NCBI GenBank assembly: GCA_944391435.1
Contig: CALXTP010000081.1
Span: 1-54,857 of the forward strand
Reading direction: 5' to 3'
Length of the DNA stretch: 54,857 nt
From: an uncultured Alphaproteobacteria bacterium
Lineage (GTDB): Bacteria > Pseudomonadota > Alphaproteobacteria > RF32 > CAG-239
The notes beneath the pieces were generated by a model. It saw nothing but the letters and a program-made list of their open reading frames with translations. It did no database searches and had not been told where the DNA came from. Below, one piece after another: positions 8,876-16,509 of this stretch; position 1 is the stretch's first letter; each line of letters begins with the position of its first letter. Position numbers and translations under genes: made by a program.

Positions 8876-9898
8876 ATGGCTAAAAATATTTTAACAGGTT
8901 TAATTTTGGGAACAATGATGTTTATGGGAGGCAATGCAATGGCAGAAGAAGCTTTGACGGCGCGTCAGGCGTCAATCGCGGAAGCGGCATCTTATGCGGC
9001 GCGCGGCAATCAGGACGGCCTGAAACAGGCTCTGGTAAAAGGGCTGGACGCCGGCGTCACGGTCAACGAATTTAAGGAAATATTGGTACAGGCGTATGCC
9101 TACTGCGGATTTCCGCGCAGCCTGAACGCGCTTAATACTTTGATGCAGACGGTGGAAGAACGCGGCAACAAGGATAAAGAGGGCAAATTGCCGGGCGCTA
9201 AACCGGCAGGCACCAGCCTGGAGTACGGCGCCGCCAACCAGACCAAACTCGTCGGCATGCCGGTTAAAGGGAAGTTATATGACTTTGCCCCGGCAATTGA
9301 CGAATATCTGAAAGCGCACCTGTTCGGCGATATCTTTTCCCGCGATAATGTAGACTGGCAAACGCGCGAACTGGCAACGATTGCGATGCTGGCTTCCATC
9401 CCGAATGTAACAAGCCAGCTAAACAGCCACATTAATATCGGCAAACATAACGGCCTGACCGATGGGCAGGTAGCAGAGATTTTGGCAATTGCCGACCAAA
9501 CCGGTGCCGAAACCGTTTTGTTTGGCAAAGGGGCGGAAAATACCGCTTATGCCGAGTATTTCATCGGCAAGAGCTATTTGCAGCCGCTGACCGGCGAAGG
9601 CGTCGGCGTGGCAAATGTTACCTTTGAGCCGAAATGCCGCAACAACTGGCATGTTCATCACAAAGGCGGTCAGATTTTGCTGGTGGTATCGGGTCGCGGC
9701 TGGTATCAGGAATGGGGAAAAACGGCGCAGGAGCTGAAACCGGGCGACGTTGTCAACATTCCGGCAGAAGTCAAGCATTGGCACGGTGCTGCCAAAGACA
9801 GCTGGTTTACGCATATTGCAATTGCCGTTCCTGCCGCAGGGGCAACGAACGAGTGGCTTGAACCTGTAACCGATGCGGAATACGACAAGCTGAAATAG
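8876..9898 (+). CDS. Exported carboxymuconolactone decarboxylase-like protein with C-terminal cupin
   Basis: A 340-residue protein. A signal peptide (residues 1-23, ending NAMA) is followed by two AhpD/CMD-like helical domains (about 30-110 and 140-225) and a cupin (about 240-325) with metal-binding HVHH, the following Gln/Glu positions and a second His in VKHWHG. CMD-cupin fusions often accompany secreted flavodoxins in anaerobes; their chemistry is poorly known. I do not see the paired CxxC of true AhpD peroxidase. A strong internal GGGAGG plus ATG lies exactly at the mature N-terminus. Last gene of the operon; a terminator follows. Confidence 0.85.
   Translation: MAKNILTGLILGTMMFMGGNAMAEEALTARQASIAEAASYAARGNQDGLKQALVKGLDAGVTVNEFKEILVQAYAYCGFPRSLNALNTLMQTVEERGNKDKEGKLPGAKPAGTSLEYGAANQTKLVGMPVKGKLYDFAPAIDEYLKAHLFGDIFSRDNVDWQTRELATIAMLASIPNVTSQLNSHINIGKHNGLTDGQVAEILAIADQTGAETVLFGKGAENTAYAEYFIGKSYLQPLTGEGVGVANVTFEPKCRNNWHVHHKGGQILLVVSGRGWYQEWGKTAQELKPGDVVNIPAEVKHWHGAAKDSWFTHIAIAVPAAGATNEWLEPVTDAEYDKLK
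8926..8941 (+). promoter_or_regulatory. Internal Shine-Dalgarno and in-frame ATG (alternative start)
   Basis: GGGAGG at 8926-8931 and an in-frame ATG at 8939, 7 nt later, at the signal-peptide cleavage region. Confidence 0.65.
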
Positions 9899-9922
9899 TC
9901 ATTGCCGCGTCGTAAAGAGAAG

Positions 9923-9958
9923 ACAGCCCCGTCGCCTCTGTTGCCCGGGGCTGTTTTA
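9923..9958 (+). terminator. Intrinsic terminator of the redox operon
   Basis: Perfect 9-bp stem ACAGCCCCG/CGGGGCTGT followed by T residues. Confidence 0.85.
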
Positions 9959-9991
9959 TATCCGGCGCCTGCACGCAATATCATAAATAAA

Positions 9992-10020
9992 TTGACAAAC
10001 TACAACAGCCGGTCTACACT
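9992..10020 (+). promoter_or_regulatory. Promoter TTGACA-17-TACACT
   Basis: Perfect -35, good -10, 17-bp spacer; drives the small membrane protein gene. Confidence 0.7.
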
Positions 10021-10040
10021 GCCGGCGTTTAACGATTATG

Positions 10041-10056
10041 ATGTCAAATTTTAAAT
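10041..10056 (+). promoter_or_regulatory. Shared AT-rich leader element, copy 2
   Basis: ATGTCAAATTTTAAAT, 21 nt after the -10 box and 10 nt before the start codon. Confidence 0.45.
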
Positions 10057-10066
10057 ATTTTTAGGT

Positions 10067-10303
10067 ATGGGATTTATCGCAAAGATTTTTTTTATTATTG
10101 TCCTGGGCTGCCTTCTTTTCTGGCTGGCAGGCAAATTGATCAGCGGTTGCGTGGATTTTTATTATATCTGCCGCGCACAAAAACATCCGGAAAAATTTCC
10201 GCGGACGGACGGGATTGTTTATAATAGAAAAACCAAGAAACTTGAGGCAGACAGCCGGCCACTGTTGCCTGGAGAAGACACGTCCGGCAGCTGGCATTGC
10301 TAG
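10067..10303 (+). CDS. Small membrane protein, unknown function
   Basis: The 78-residue product has one N-terminal hydrophobic segment (about residues 4-27) and a basic, Tyr/Cys-containing C-terminal tail ending GSWHC. No family is recognised. It is bracketed by a strong promoter and a perfect terminator, which supports a real monocistronic gene despite its size. No Shine-Dalgarno is seen; the AT-rich leader element precedes it. Confidence 0.6.
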   Translation: MGFIAKIFFIIVLGCLLFWLAGKLISGCVDFYYICRAQKHPEKFPRTDGIVYNRKTKKLEADSRPLLPGEDTSGSWHC

Positions 10304-10305
10304 GC

Positions 10306-10331
10306 AAAGGCACCGCAAGGTGCCTTTTTTT
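10306..10331 (+). terminator. Intrinsic terminator
   Basis: Perfect stem AAAGGCACC/GGTGCCTTT with GCAA loop and T run. Confidence 0.85.
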
Positions 10332-10407
10332 ACCGTTGTAGATTTTTATCCGTAAACAGCTTGATATTTTAACCGTAGCATATAATCGCTGGTATGACAG
10401 AAATATA

Positions 10408-10436
10408 TTGATTAATGTCACATTTTGATGTATAAT
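10408..10436 (+). promoter_or_regulatory. Promoter TTGATT-17-TATAAT
   Basis: Consensus -10 and 17-bp spacer. Its position shows that the in-frame ATG at 10425 is untranscribed and supports the start at 10476. Confidence 0.7.
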
Positions 10437-10475
10437 GATATAATAAAGGCTGAAATATTATTAAGGAGAAGTCCG

Positions 10476-12896
10476 ATGGGTAACGTGGAAGATGGCTGGA
10501 AAGACTATAAGATACTGTTTGATAATAAAAACGGAGAGATATTTAAATACCCATGGTATGGAGATTTGGTAAAATCCTGTAAAAACGGTGAAAGTATAGA
10601 GGATTTTCTTGCAGCCAAAGATAAAAAAAGATACGAGGCATACCTTGCCACTGATAAAAATCTTCTGTCTGCCCGAGAATCGTTGGCCGATTATTCTGCA
10701 CAAAAGGAGCAAAAAGATGCCGAGTTGAATAATAACCGGGAAACAATGGATAAAATTACCGCAATCCGGGATAAAATAAGCGATGTTCTCAATACTTTCC
10801 CGCCCTCTCGCCGCCGGGAAGCGGAGCTCCTGATGGAAGATTTTGCCAGAAGCGGAACTTTTGATGAAAATAAAATCGCAGCACTGCAAAAGGGCAGAGG
10901 CCTGTGGGATAAGTTGAAAAACGCATCCAAATACAAAAAAGGGAGCAAAAAATTGGCGGAGCTGATGGACGACTGCCGGGAATGTAAAGGGCTTGCCCAA
11001 AACGAACCTTTCAAGAGGTATTTTAACAGCGTCTGCAAATCCGAAAACAGTGAAAGCCTGCAACGGGAATGTCTTCAAAAAATAGAAAGGCAGCAGGAGG
11101 AAAGTGTGTATCTGCAAACAAACGTAAATAATGCACAGCGCCGGATAGACCGCTGTATCAAGGAATTTCCGCCGGCCGATATGGAAAATCAGATTATCCG
11201 CGAGTTTGTGGCTGAAAAGGGCGACCTTTTGGCTTCTCCGCCGGATATGGCTCCGGAAGAAGTCAAAACCGGCGGTTTGTCTGAAAAATATGTTGAGGGC
11301 GTGCTGCTGAATTCCAAATATCCGCAGGCAGCATTTGCTTCTATGCGCCGTTTTTATGAAGAATTAAAAGACCCTGTTGCGCCCCGAGTTGCCTTTAACC
11401 ACCGTTCGGGAAACAAAGTATCACCGCAGGCAATAGTGGATAAGCTGCGGGAAAAAGGCTTGGATGCGGTGTTATCAACCGATGAGCGTGCAGCAGATCC
11501 GAATGTTTTTGCCGTGGATGAAAACAGCATCCATGCACCGTTTTTAAATCCGAAAGATGCATTAAAAGCTAATGTGATGATGGTAGAAAGTATCAAAGAT
11601 TTGAACGGGACGCCTGCACTTTCCAATCCGATGATGCGCGAAAGCATGGTCAGAGCGGTTGAACAAACGGCAGCAAACAGGGATTGGAGCACAATAGACA
11701 ATTATCAAAAAAATCTCCGTTACAATCAGGACGACCTTAAAAAAGTTATCGGAGAAACTTTTATCAACTGGGGCAAAGGGCAGGAATATTCCAAGCGTTT
11801 AAACGCCATTATGCAGAAAATGGAAAAAAAGGAACCGGAGACTTACAATAAGATTTATGCCGAAATAGCGCAGGGGCTGCCGAAATATACAACCAAAGCG
11901 GCCGACGGAACAGCAGACCTGACGCCGGAAAACGAAAACCTTTTTGCCAGAGAGCTCATTCAAAACCATCTCAGGGAGATGGCACCGTATATTTATGAAG
12001 AATATCAGAAGGATATGATAAATGGCGCGTTTGCAAACGGCATGGCTCCGTTGGAATTAGACAGCAAAGCCAAACAGGAAATCATAGAAAACGGGCATCC
12101 TCTGTCCGTCTTCCATGGCGGCAAACAAGGAGCCAATCCGTATGCCGTCCTGTGCAGCGAGCATGAGGGGAATATGTGCTTTATATATGGCGCCGCAACC
12201 GTTCAGCCGGATACAAGGAACGCGCATTTAGGCATGGTGGGCAACGGTTCGCTGGGCTATGCTTTTGAGATGAGTTCGCACAATAAGCGCAGTTTAAAGG
12301 CTGGAGAATATGAAATCGGTTTTTTATATGAATACGAGTCCAGAAAAGACAAACAGGAAATGTTGTTTATTGACACGGCCGGAAATTATTACGACGGGGG
12401 AAAATTTGATAAAGATATGATAAACGGCATGAGAGATGAAACGACAATATTGCCACACCAGAATAAGTTAAAGAAACTATATGTTGCCATGCGCAGCCCG
12501 AACAGGGAGGTCAGGCTGCTGCCGCTGGATGTAGATGATAACGGTAAAATCGTGGATAAAAAGTGGCGCGAGTTTGTGGAAATGTATAACCCGATAGATG
12601 ACAATGTATCTGGCAATATGGCCAAGCGCCGCAACAATATGATTGAACAGTATGACACGCTGGGAAAAGAAGGTATGTATCGGAATTTGGAAACGGCACG
12701 GGAAGAAACAAAACAGGGGGAACGCAATGTTTCGCAAACGACAAATCAGCAAGATAAAGCGTATAACGGCAATATGATTCACGATGAAAAGGTGGTGAAG
12801 CCGGAGATGCAGCCGTCCGCCGCAAACAAGCCGAAACCGGGTCGTCCGCTCAATCAGGAAGTCCTTGCCGCCGTTCGGAACAATTTGTCAAGATAA
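10476..12896 (+). CDS. Large orphan protein, possible ADP-ribosyltransferase-like C-terminal domain
   Basis: 806 residues, soluble, without signal peptide or membrane segment. The first half is charged and helical (probable coiled coil near residues 55-250). A mixed alpha/beta region follows; residues about 540-690 contain SVFHGG (His547), a GYAFEMSS segment and ETTILPHQNKLKKLYV (Glu655), an order reminiscent of H-Y-E ADP-ribosyltransferases. That reading is speculative. The last 100 residues are low-complexity, polar and Pro-containing, like a tether. AAGGAG lies 8 nt before the ATG and a consensus promoter 40 nt upstream. Base composition is more AT-rich than the neighbours. Could be a secreted effector or a mobile-element protein; no family recognised with confidence. 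Confidence 0.6.
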   Translation: MGNVEDGWKDYKILFDNKNGEIFKYPWYGDLVKSCKNGESIEDFLAAKDKKRYEAYLATDKNLLSARESLADYSAQKEQKDAELNNNRETMDKITAIRDKISDVLNTFPPSRRREAELLMEDFARSGTFDENKIAALQKGRGLWDKLKNASKYKKGSKKLAELMDDCRECKGLAQNEPFKRYFNSVCKSENSESLQRECLQKIERQQEESVYLQTNVNNAQRRIDRCIKEFPPADMENQIIREFVAEKGDLLASPPDMAPEEVKTGGLSEKYVEGVLLNSKYPQAAFASMRRFYEELKDPVAPRVAFNHRSGNKVSPQAIVDKLREKGLDAVLSTDERAADPNVFAVDENSIHAPFLNPKDALKANVMMVESIKDLNGTPALSNPMMRESMVRAVEQTAANRDWSTIDNYQKNLRYNQDDLKKVIGETFINWGKGQEYSKRLNAIMQKMEKKEPETYNKIYAEIAQGLPKYTTKAADGTADLTPENENLFARELIQNHLREMAPYIYEEYQKDMINGAFANGMAPLELDSKAKQEIIENGHPLSVFHGGKQGANPYAVLCSEHEGNMCFIYGAATVQPDTRNAHLGMVGNGSLGYAFEMSSHNKRSLKAGEYEIGFLYEYESRKDKQEMLFIDTAGNYYDGGKFDKDMINGMRDETTILPHQNKLKKLYVAMRSPNREVRLLPLDVDDNGKIVDKKWREFVEMYNPIDDNVSGNMAKRRNNMIEQYDTLGKEGMYRNLETAREETKQGERNVSQTTNQQDKAYNGNMIHDEKVVKPEMQPSAANKPKPGRPLNQEVLAAVRNNLSR

Positions 12897-13061
12897 AGAA
12901 ACAAAATGTCCTCTTAAACTGCAAAATATCGGCTTTTAGGGCAGGCCGGACATTAGTTTATAGCTGCGGCTAAAGTGTTTGGCGCTCTTATTGCCGGCCA
13001 GATAACCGGCTTTGGCAGCCCCGGCAAAATCACCAGGCTTTTGCGCCGCACCCGCCATCAC

Positions 13062-13892
13062 TCAATGGCTTTGCGACTGCAAAAAGCGGCTGATGAAATC
13101 ATACAGCTCCCGCCGGCTTTCGGCGGTGGCGAAATTATGCCCGCCTTCGGAAACCACGCCCAGGGATTTTTGCCCTTTCAACGCCGGATAAATCTCTTTA
13201 ACATCCTGCGGCGCGATAACCTGGTCGTCCTTGGCCGTAATCAGCAGCACTTTTGCGCGGATATCCCTTGCCGCGGCAACGGCATCAAAACTTTTGGCCT
13301 CGTCCACGACGGCATAAGGGATAACTTCGCCTTGATAATCATAAAAGCCGCGTTGCTTCCATTCCCGGCAAAAATCCGGCATAAAATCCATACAGCTCTT
13401 TTCCCAACGGCCGCCGCTGACAACCGGCGTTATCGCAACAACCGCCTCGGCCGCGTCCGGATGTTGTGCTGCATATTGCAAAACGGCACCGCCGCCGAGC
13501 GAATGCCCGGCCAGGGCAAACGGCTTGCTGTAAAATTCCTGTTGTCCTGCCCATTGGGTAACGGTCTCCAAATCATCTTCAAAGGTGGCAAGCCTGCCGT
13601 CAATCACCTTGCCGTCGCTGTTGCCCAATGCATAACGACTGTCAAAAGTAATAACCACATACCCGTTGTCAAGAAACGCCTTTTTCGCCGTTTGCACCGC
13701 CGGATGTTCAAGGTTTGACGCCAGCCCGTGCTGGACAAAGGCCAATTTTTTGTTGCCGGCGTTTTCAAGCCCGTCCGCCTGCACATAAATAGCATCTCCG
13801 GCGGAATTAAAAATCCGGAATTCCCGCGGTGCTTCATGCCCGGCGCAGGACGCCAACACAAATAAACATAATGCAATAAAAAGCTTTTTCAT
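13062..13892 (-). CDS. Alpha/beta hydrolase lipoprotein
   Basis: 276 residues. Lipobox LASC with Cys16 gives a lipoprotein signal. The alpha/beta-hydrolase core is complete: oxyanion region VQHG (53-56), nucleophile GHSLGG with Ser131, acidic residue in TAKDDQ (Asp222/223), and His252 in GGHNF. Family members are esterases or peptidases; the substrate cannot be read from sequence. GGAG lies 6 nt before the ATG. The upstream leader is strikingly purine-rich with repeated GGAGAAAA. It is convergent with the preceding orphan gene. Confidence 0.85.
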   Translation of the reverse strand: MKKLFIALCLFVLASCAGHEAPREFRIFNSAGDAIYVQADGLENAGNKKLAFVQHGLASNLEHPAVQTAKKAFLDNGYVVITFDSRYALGNSDGKVIDGRLATFEDDLETVTQWAGQQEFYSKPFALAGHSLGGGAVLQYAAQHPDAAEAVVAITPVVSGGRWEKSCMDFMPDFCREWKQRGFYDYQGEVIPYAVVDEAKSFDAVAAARDIRAKVLLITAKDDQVIAPQDVKEIYPALKGQKSLGVVSEGGHNFATAESRRELYDFISRFLQSQSH

Positions 13893-13898
13893 CTCAAT

Positions 13899-13995
13899 CT
13901 CCTTTTCTCCGGTTTTATCTTTTTTCTCCGATATTCAGGGCAGCTCCGGCGGGGACGTCCTGCCTTTTCTCGCTTTTCTCCTTTTTCTCCCTTTG
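13899..13995 (-). promoter_or_regulatory. Purine-rich leader with repeated GGAGAAAA
   Basis: Read on the minus strand, the region before the hydrolase gene carries several GGAGAAA(A)-type units in about 100 nt, each resembling a Shine-Dalgarno. The rest of the gap to the tRNA gene (to about 14169) shows nothing else I can support. Confidence 0.35.
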
Positions 13996-14169
13996 GTATG
14001 CCGCCGGCGCTAAATCCGCTCTATCATATTCGTCCGGCAACGGAAAGGCAAGCACTTTTACTGGTTTGTGGTCAAAAGGCTTTTTTTATGGCTGGCGGTT
14101 TCTATACACAAACGATGCCTGCCATCACCTGTTGGGGAATGCCAAAATATTTTCTCTCAATCTCAAAAA

Positions 14170-14204
14170 CAAAAAAGCTTTGGAAAAAAACCAAAGCTTT
14201 TTTA
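14170..14204 (-). terminator. Terminator of tRNA-fMet
   Basis: Long stem AAAAAGCTTTGG/CCAAAGCTTTTT with an A7 loop directly downstream of the tRNA on its strand. Confidence 0.8.
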
Positions 14205-14205
14205 G

Positions 14206-14282
<77 letters not shown>

Positions 14283-14317
14283 ATATTTCAGATTAGTCAT
14301 TTCAGCTGACAAACAGC

Positions 14318-14346
14318 CTTATAACGCGAAAAAAAATAGTTGTCAA
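14318..14346 (-). promoter_or_regulatory. Promoter of tRNA-fMet, TTGACA-17-TATAAG
   Basis: Perfect -35 box and strong -10 on the minus strand, about 30 nt before the tRNA 5' end. Confidence 0.75.
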
Positions 14347-14363
14347 TAATATTTTTTAATGTT

Positions 14364-14391
14364 TTGCATAAAATTTTTCCCGTGTTAAAAT
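14364..14391 (+). promoter_or_regulatory. Promoter of lpxI operon, TTGCAT-16-TAAAAT
   Basis: Plausible boxes 38 nt before the lpxI start codon; divergent from the tRNA-fMet promoter. Confidence 0.55.
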
Positions 14392-14428
14392 TTCGCCGTA
14401 AAAAAAACGATAACGAAAGGTCTGTAAT

Positions 14429-15319
14429 ATGAACAAGCCGAATGTGCCGGAAGCTGATGCCGGCATAAGCCACAATCCGGAACGCAAGTTGGGCATCATT
14501 GCCGGCGGCGGCGATTTGCCCAAACAGGTGATGGACTGGTGCCGGGCGCACAATCGCCCGTATTATGCGCTGGCAATCCACGGCAACGCGGAAGAACGTT
14601 ATTTTCCGGAGGAAGAAAGCAAGTTTTTTGAGTGGATACGCATCGGCCAGGCAGGCACCGGTTTCAAGCGTTTTAAGGAAGAAGGGGTCAAAGAAGTGGT
14701 GTTAATCGGCACCATCAAGCGCCCGACTTTGGCCGAGCTGGTGCCGGATTTGCGCACTGCGGCGTTTTTTGCCAAGCTGGGGCTGAAGGCCATCGGTGAT
14801 GACGGCATTTTGCGTGCCTTGGTAAAGGAGATAGAAGCCGACGGGATGAAAGTCGTTGGCATTCAGGAAGTTGTGCCCGATTTGCTGGCACGTCCCGGCG
14901 TGTTGACCAAAAAAAAGCCGGATAAAGAAGACGAAGAAGACATCTGCCGCGGCGTAGAGGTTGCGTCGGCGCTGGGGCGTTTGGATGTCGGGCAGTCGGT
15001 TGTCGTGCAGCAGGGGCTGGTGCTGGGCATGGAAGGCATAGAAGGGACGGATAAGCTGATAAAGCGCTGTGCCGAATATGTGCGCAAGGGCAAAGCGCCG
15101 GTTTTGGTCAAGCTGCGCAAGCCCGAACAGGATATGCGGATAGATTTGCCGACCATCGGCGTCCGCACCGTAGAAAACGCCCGCCTGAGCGGATTAAAAG
15201 GGATAGCCGTTCACGCCGGCAACACATTGATTGTGGATGAGCCGGAAGTAATAAGGCTGGCCGATGAATACGGATTGTTTATAAAAGGGATTGTCCCGTC
15301 GGAGTATGAAAAATGCTGA
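14429..15319 (+). CDS. lpxI: UDP-2,3-diacylglucosamine pyrophosphatase LpxI
   Basis: 296 residues, DUF1009/LpxI family. The N-terminal domain starts LGIIAGGGDLPKQV and the catalytic C-terminal half carries DDGILRAL and the long GQSVVVQQG...EGTD region. LpxI hydrolyses UDP-2,3-diacylglucosamine to lipid X and UMP in the cytoplasm, replacing LpxH in Alphaproteobacteria. The gene overlaps lpxB by 7 bp, the next enzyme of the pathway, which confirms the call. A GAAAGG Shine-Dalgarno precedes the ATG. Confidence 0.95.
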   Translation: MNKPNVPEADAGISHNPERKLGIIAGGGDLPKQVMDWCRAHNRPYYALAIHGNAEERYFPEEESKFFEWIRIGQAGTGFKRFKEEGVKEVVLIGTIKRPTLAELVPDLRTAAFFAKLGLKAIGDDGILRALVKEIEADGMKVVGIQEVVPDLLARPGVLTKKKPDKEDEEDICRGVEVASALGRLDVGQSVVVQQGLVLGMEGIEGTDKLIKRCAEYVRKGKAPVLVKLRKPEQDMRIDLPTIGVRTVENARLSGLKGIAVHAGNTLIVDEPEVIRLADEYGLFIKGIVPSEYEKC

Positions 15320-16509
15320 TATATTTGATTGCCGGCGAACCGTCGGGAGATATGCTGGGCGGACGTTTGATGCACGCTCTGAAAGAAATGGCGCCGGACG
15401 CCCGTTTTGCCGGCATCGGCGGCGAGAATATGGAGCGCGAGGGGCTGAAGTCGTTGTTTGACATCAGCGATTTGGCGGTTATGGGGCTGGCCGAGGTTAT
15501 CCCGAGCATTCCGAAAATCCTCCGCCATATCAAAGAGACGGTAACGGACATTGCCGCGCAAAAGCCCGATATCGTCATAACCATAGACAGTTGGAGCTTT
15601 TCGGCGCGCGTGCATAAGGCATTGCGTAAAAAAGGGATAAAGGTTTTGCAAATGCATTACGTCGCGCCGCAGGTTTGGGCATGGAAAAAAGGCCGCGCCA
15701 AAACGATGTACAAATACATAGACCGCCTGTTGACCCTGTTTCCGAACGAGCCGGCATATTTTACGCCGTATCGCCTGCCGGCAGACTGTGTCGGCCATCC
15801 GGTTGTTGAAAATCAGATGTTGACCGCCGATCCGAAAGCCTTCTTTGCCGGGCGAAACGTTGCCGCGGGCAAGCGTGTGGTGCTGATATTGCCGGGGTCG
15901 CGCCATAATGAGGTATCGCGCCTGCTGCCGGTTTTTCTGGAAAGCGCCAAAATATTGAACACGCGTTTTAACGATTTGTATTTTGTCCTGCCGACGGTCA
16001 AAACCGTAGAAAAGCGGGTGCGCAAAATGGTTGCGTCCAATCCCGGCCTGCCGGTGGAAATTGTGGATGCCCAGCCCGAACGCGGCAAAGCGTTGCGTGC
16101 GGCAACGGCGGCGATGGCCGCTTCCGGCACCGTCTCGCTGGAACTGGCGATAATAAAAGTGCCGCATTTGATAGCCTATCGCGTGGCGCCACTGACGGCG
16201 TGGCTGGCGCGTCATTTTTTGAAAATCAAATCGGTCAACCTGCCAAACATCATTTTGGGCGAAAGCGTCGTGCCGGAACTGTTGCAGCAAGATTGCAATC
16301 CGGAACGCATCGCTGCGGAAATGGGCAGGTTTTTGGCGCCGGACGGGGCAGGGGCGTGCGCCGCGTTTAAGCAGAAGATGGACAAGCTGGGGCAGATGCT
16401 GGGCGCCGGCGAAGTGTCGCCGAGCCGCAAAGCCGCAACCATAATTCTGGAAGAAATAGCCCGCAGCCGCCGGGCAGAAACCGGAAAGCAGGAAGAGGCC
16501 GGGCGGTGA
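15313..16509 (+). CDS. lpxB: Lipid-A-disaccharide synthase LpxB
   Basis: 398 residues, the usual LpxB length. N-terminal AGEPSGDMLGG, FAGIGGENM, VITIDSW and YVAPQVWAWKKGR are hallmark blocks of this GT19 glycosyltransferase, which joins UDP-diacylglucosamine and lipid X to lipid A disaccharide at the inner membrane. It follows lpxI with a 7-bp overlap and overlaps comEC by 4 bp, so the three genes are translationally coupled. Confidence 0.96.
   Translation: MLIYLIAGEPSGDMLGGRLMHALKEMAPDARFAGIGGENMEREGLKSLFDISDLAVMGLAEVIPSIPKILRHIKETVTDIAAQKPDIVITIDSWSFSARVHKALRKKGIKVLQMHYVAPQVWAWKKGRAKTMYKYIDRLLTLFPNEPAYFTPYRLPADCVGHPVVENQMLTADPKAFFAGRNVAAGKRVVLILPGSRHNEVSRLLPVFLESAKILNTRFNDLYFVLPTVKTVEKRVRKMVASNPGLPVEIVDAQPERGKALRAATAAMAASGTVSLELAIIKVPHLIAYRVAPLTAWLARHFLKIKSVNLPNIILGESVVPELLQQDCNPERIAAEMGRFLAPDGAGACAAFKQKMDKLGQMLGAGEVSPSRKAATIILEEIARSRRAETGKQEEAGR

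Noticed and set aside
28..9898. A single redox operon across the first 10 kb
   Set aside because: Terminators at 751, 1999, 2986 and 9923, a minus-strand gene and several promoters divide it into separate units.
12975..13718. Long plus-strand frame opposite the hydrolase gene
   Set aside because: Antisense shadow of a gene with a complete catalytic triad; no promoter or ribosome site.
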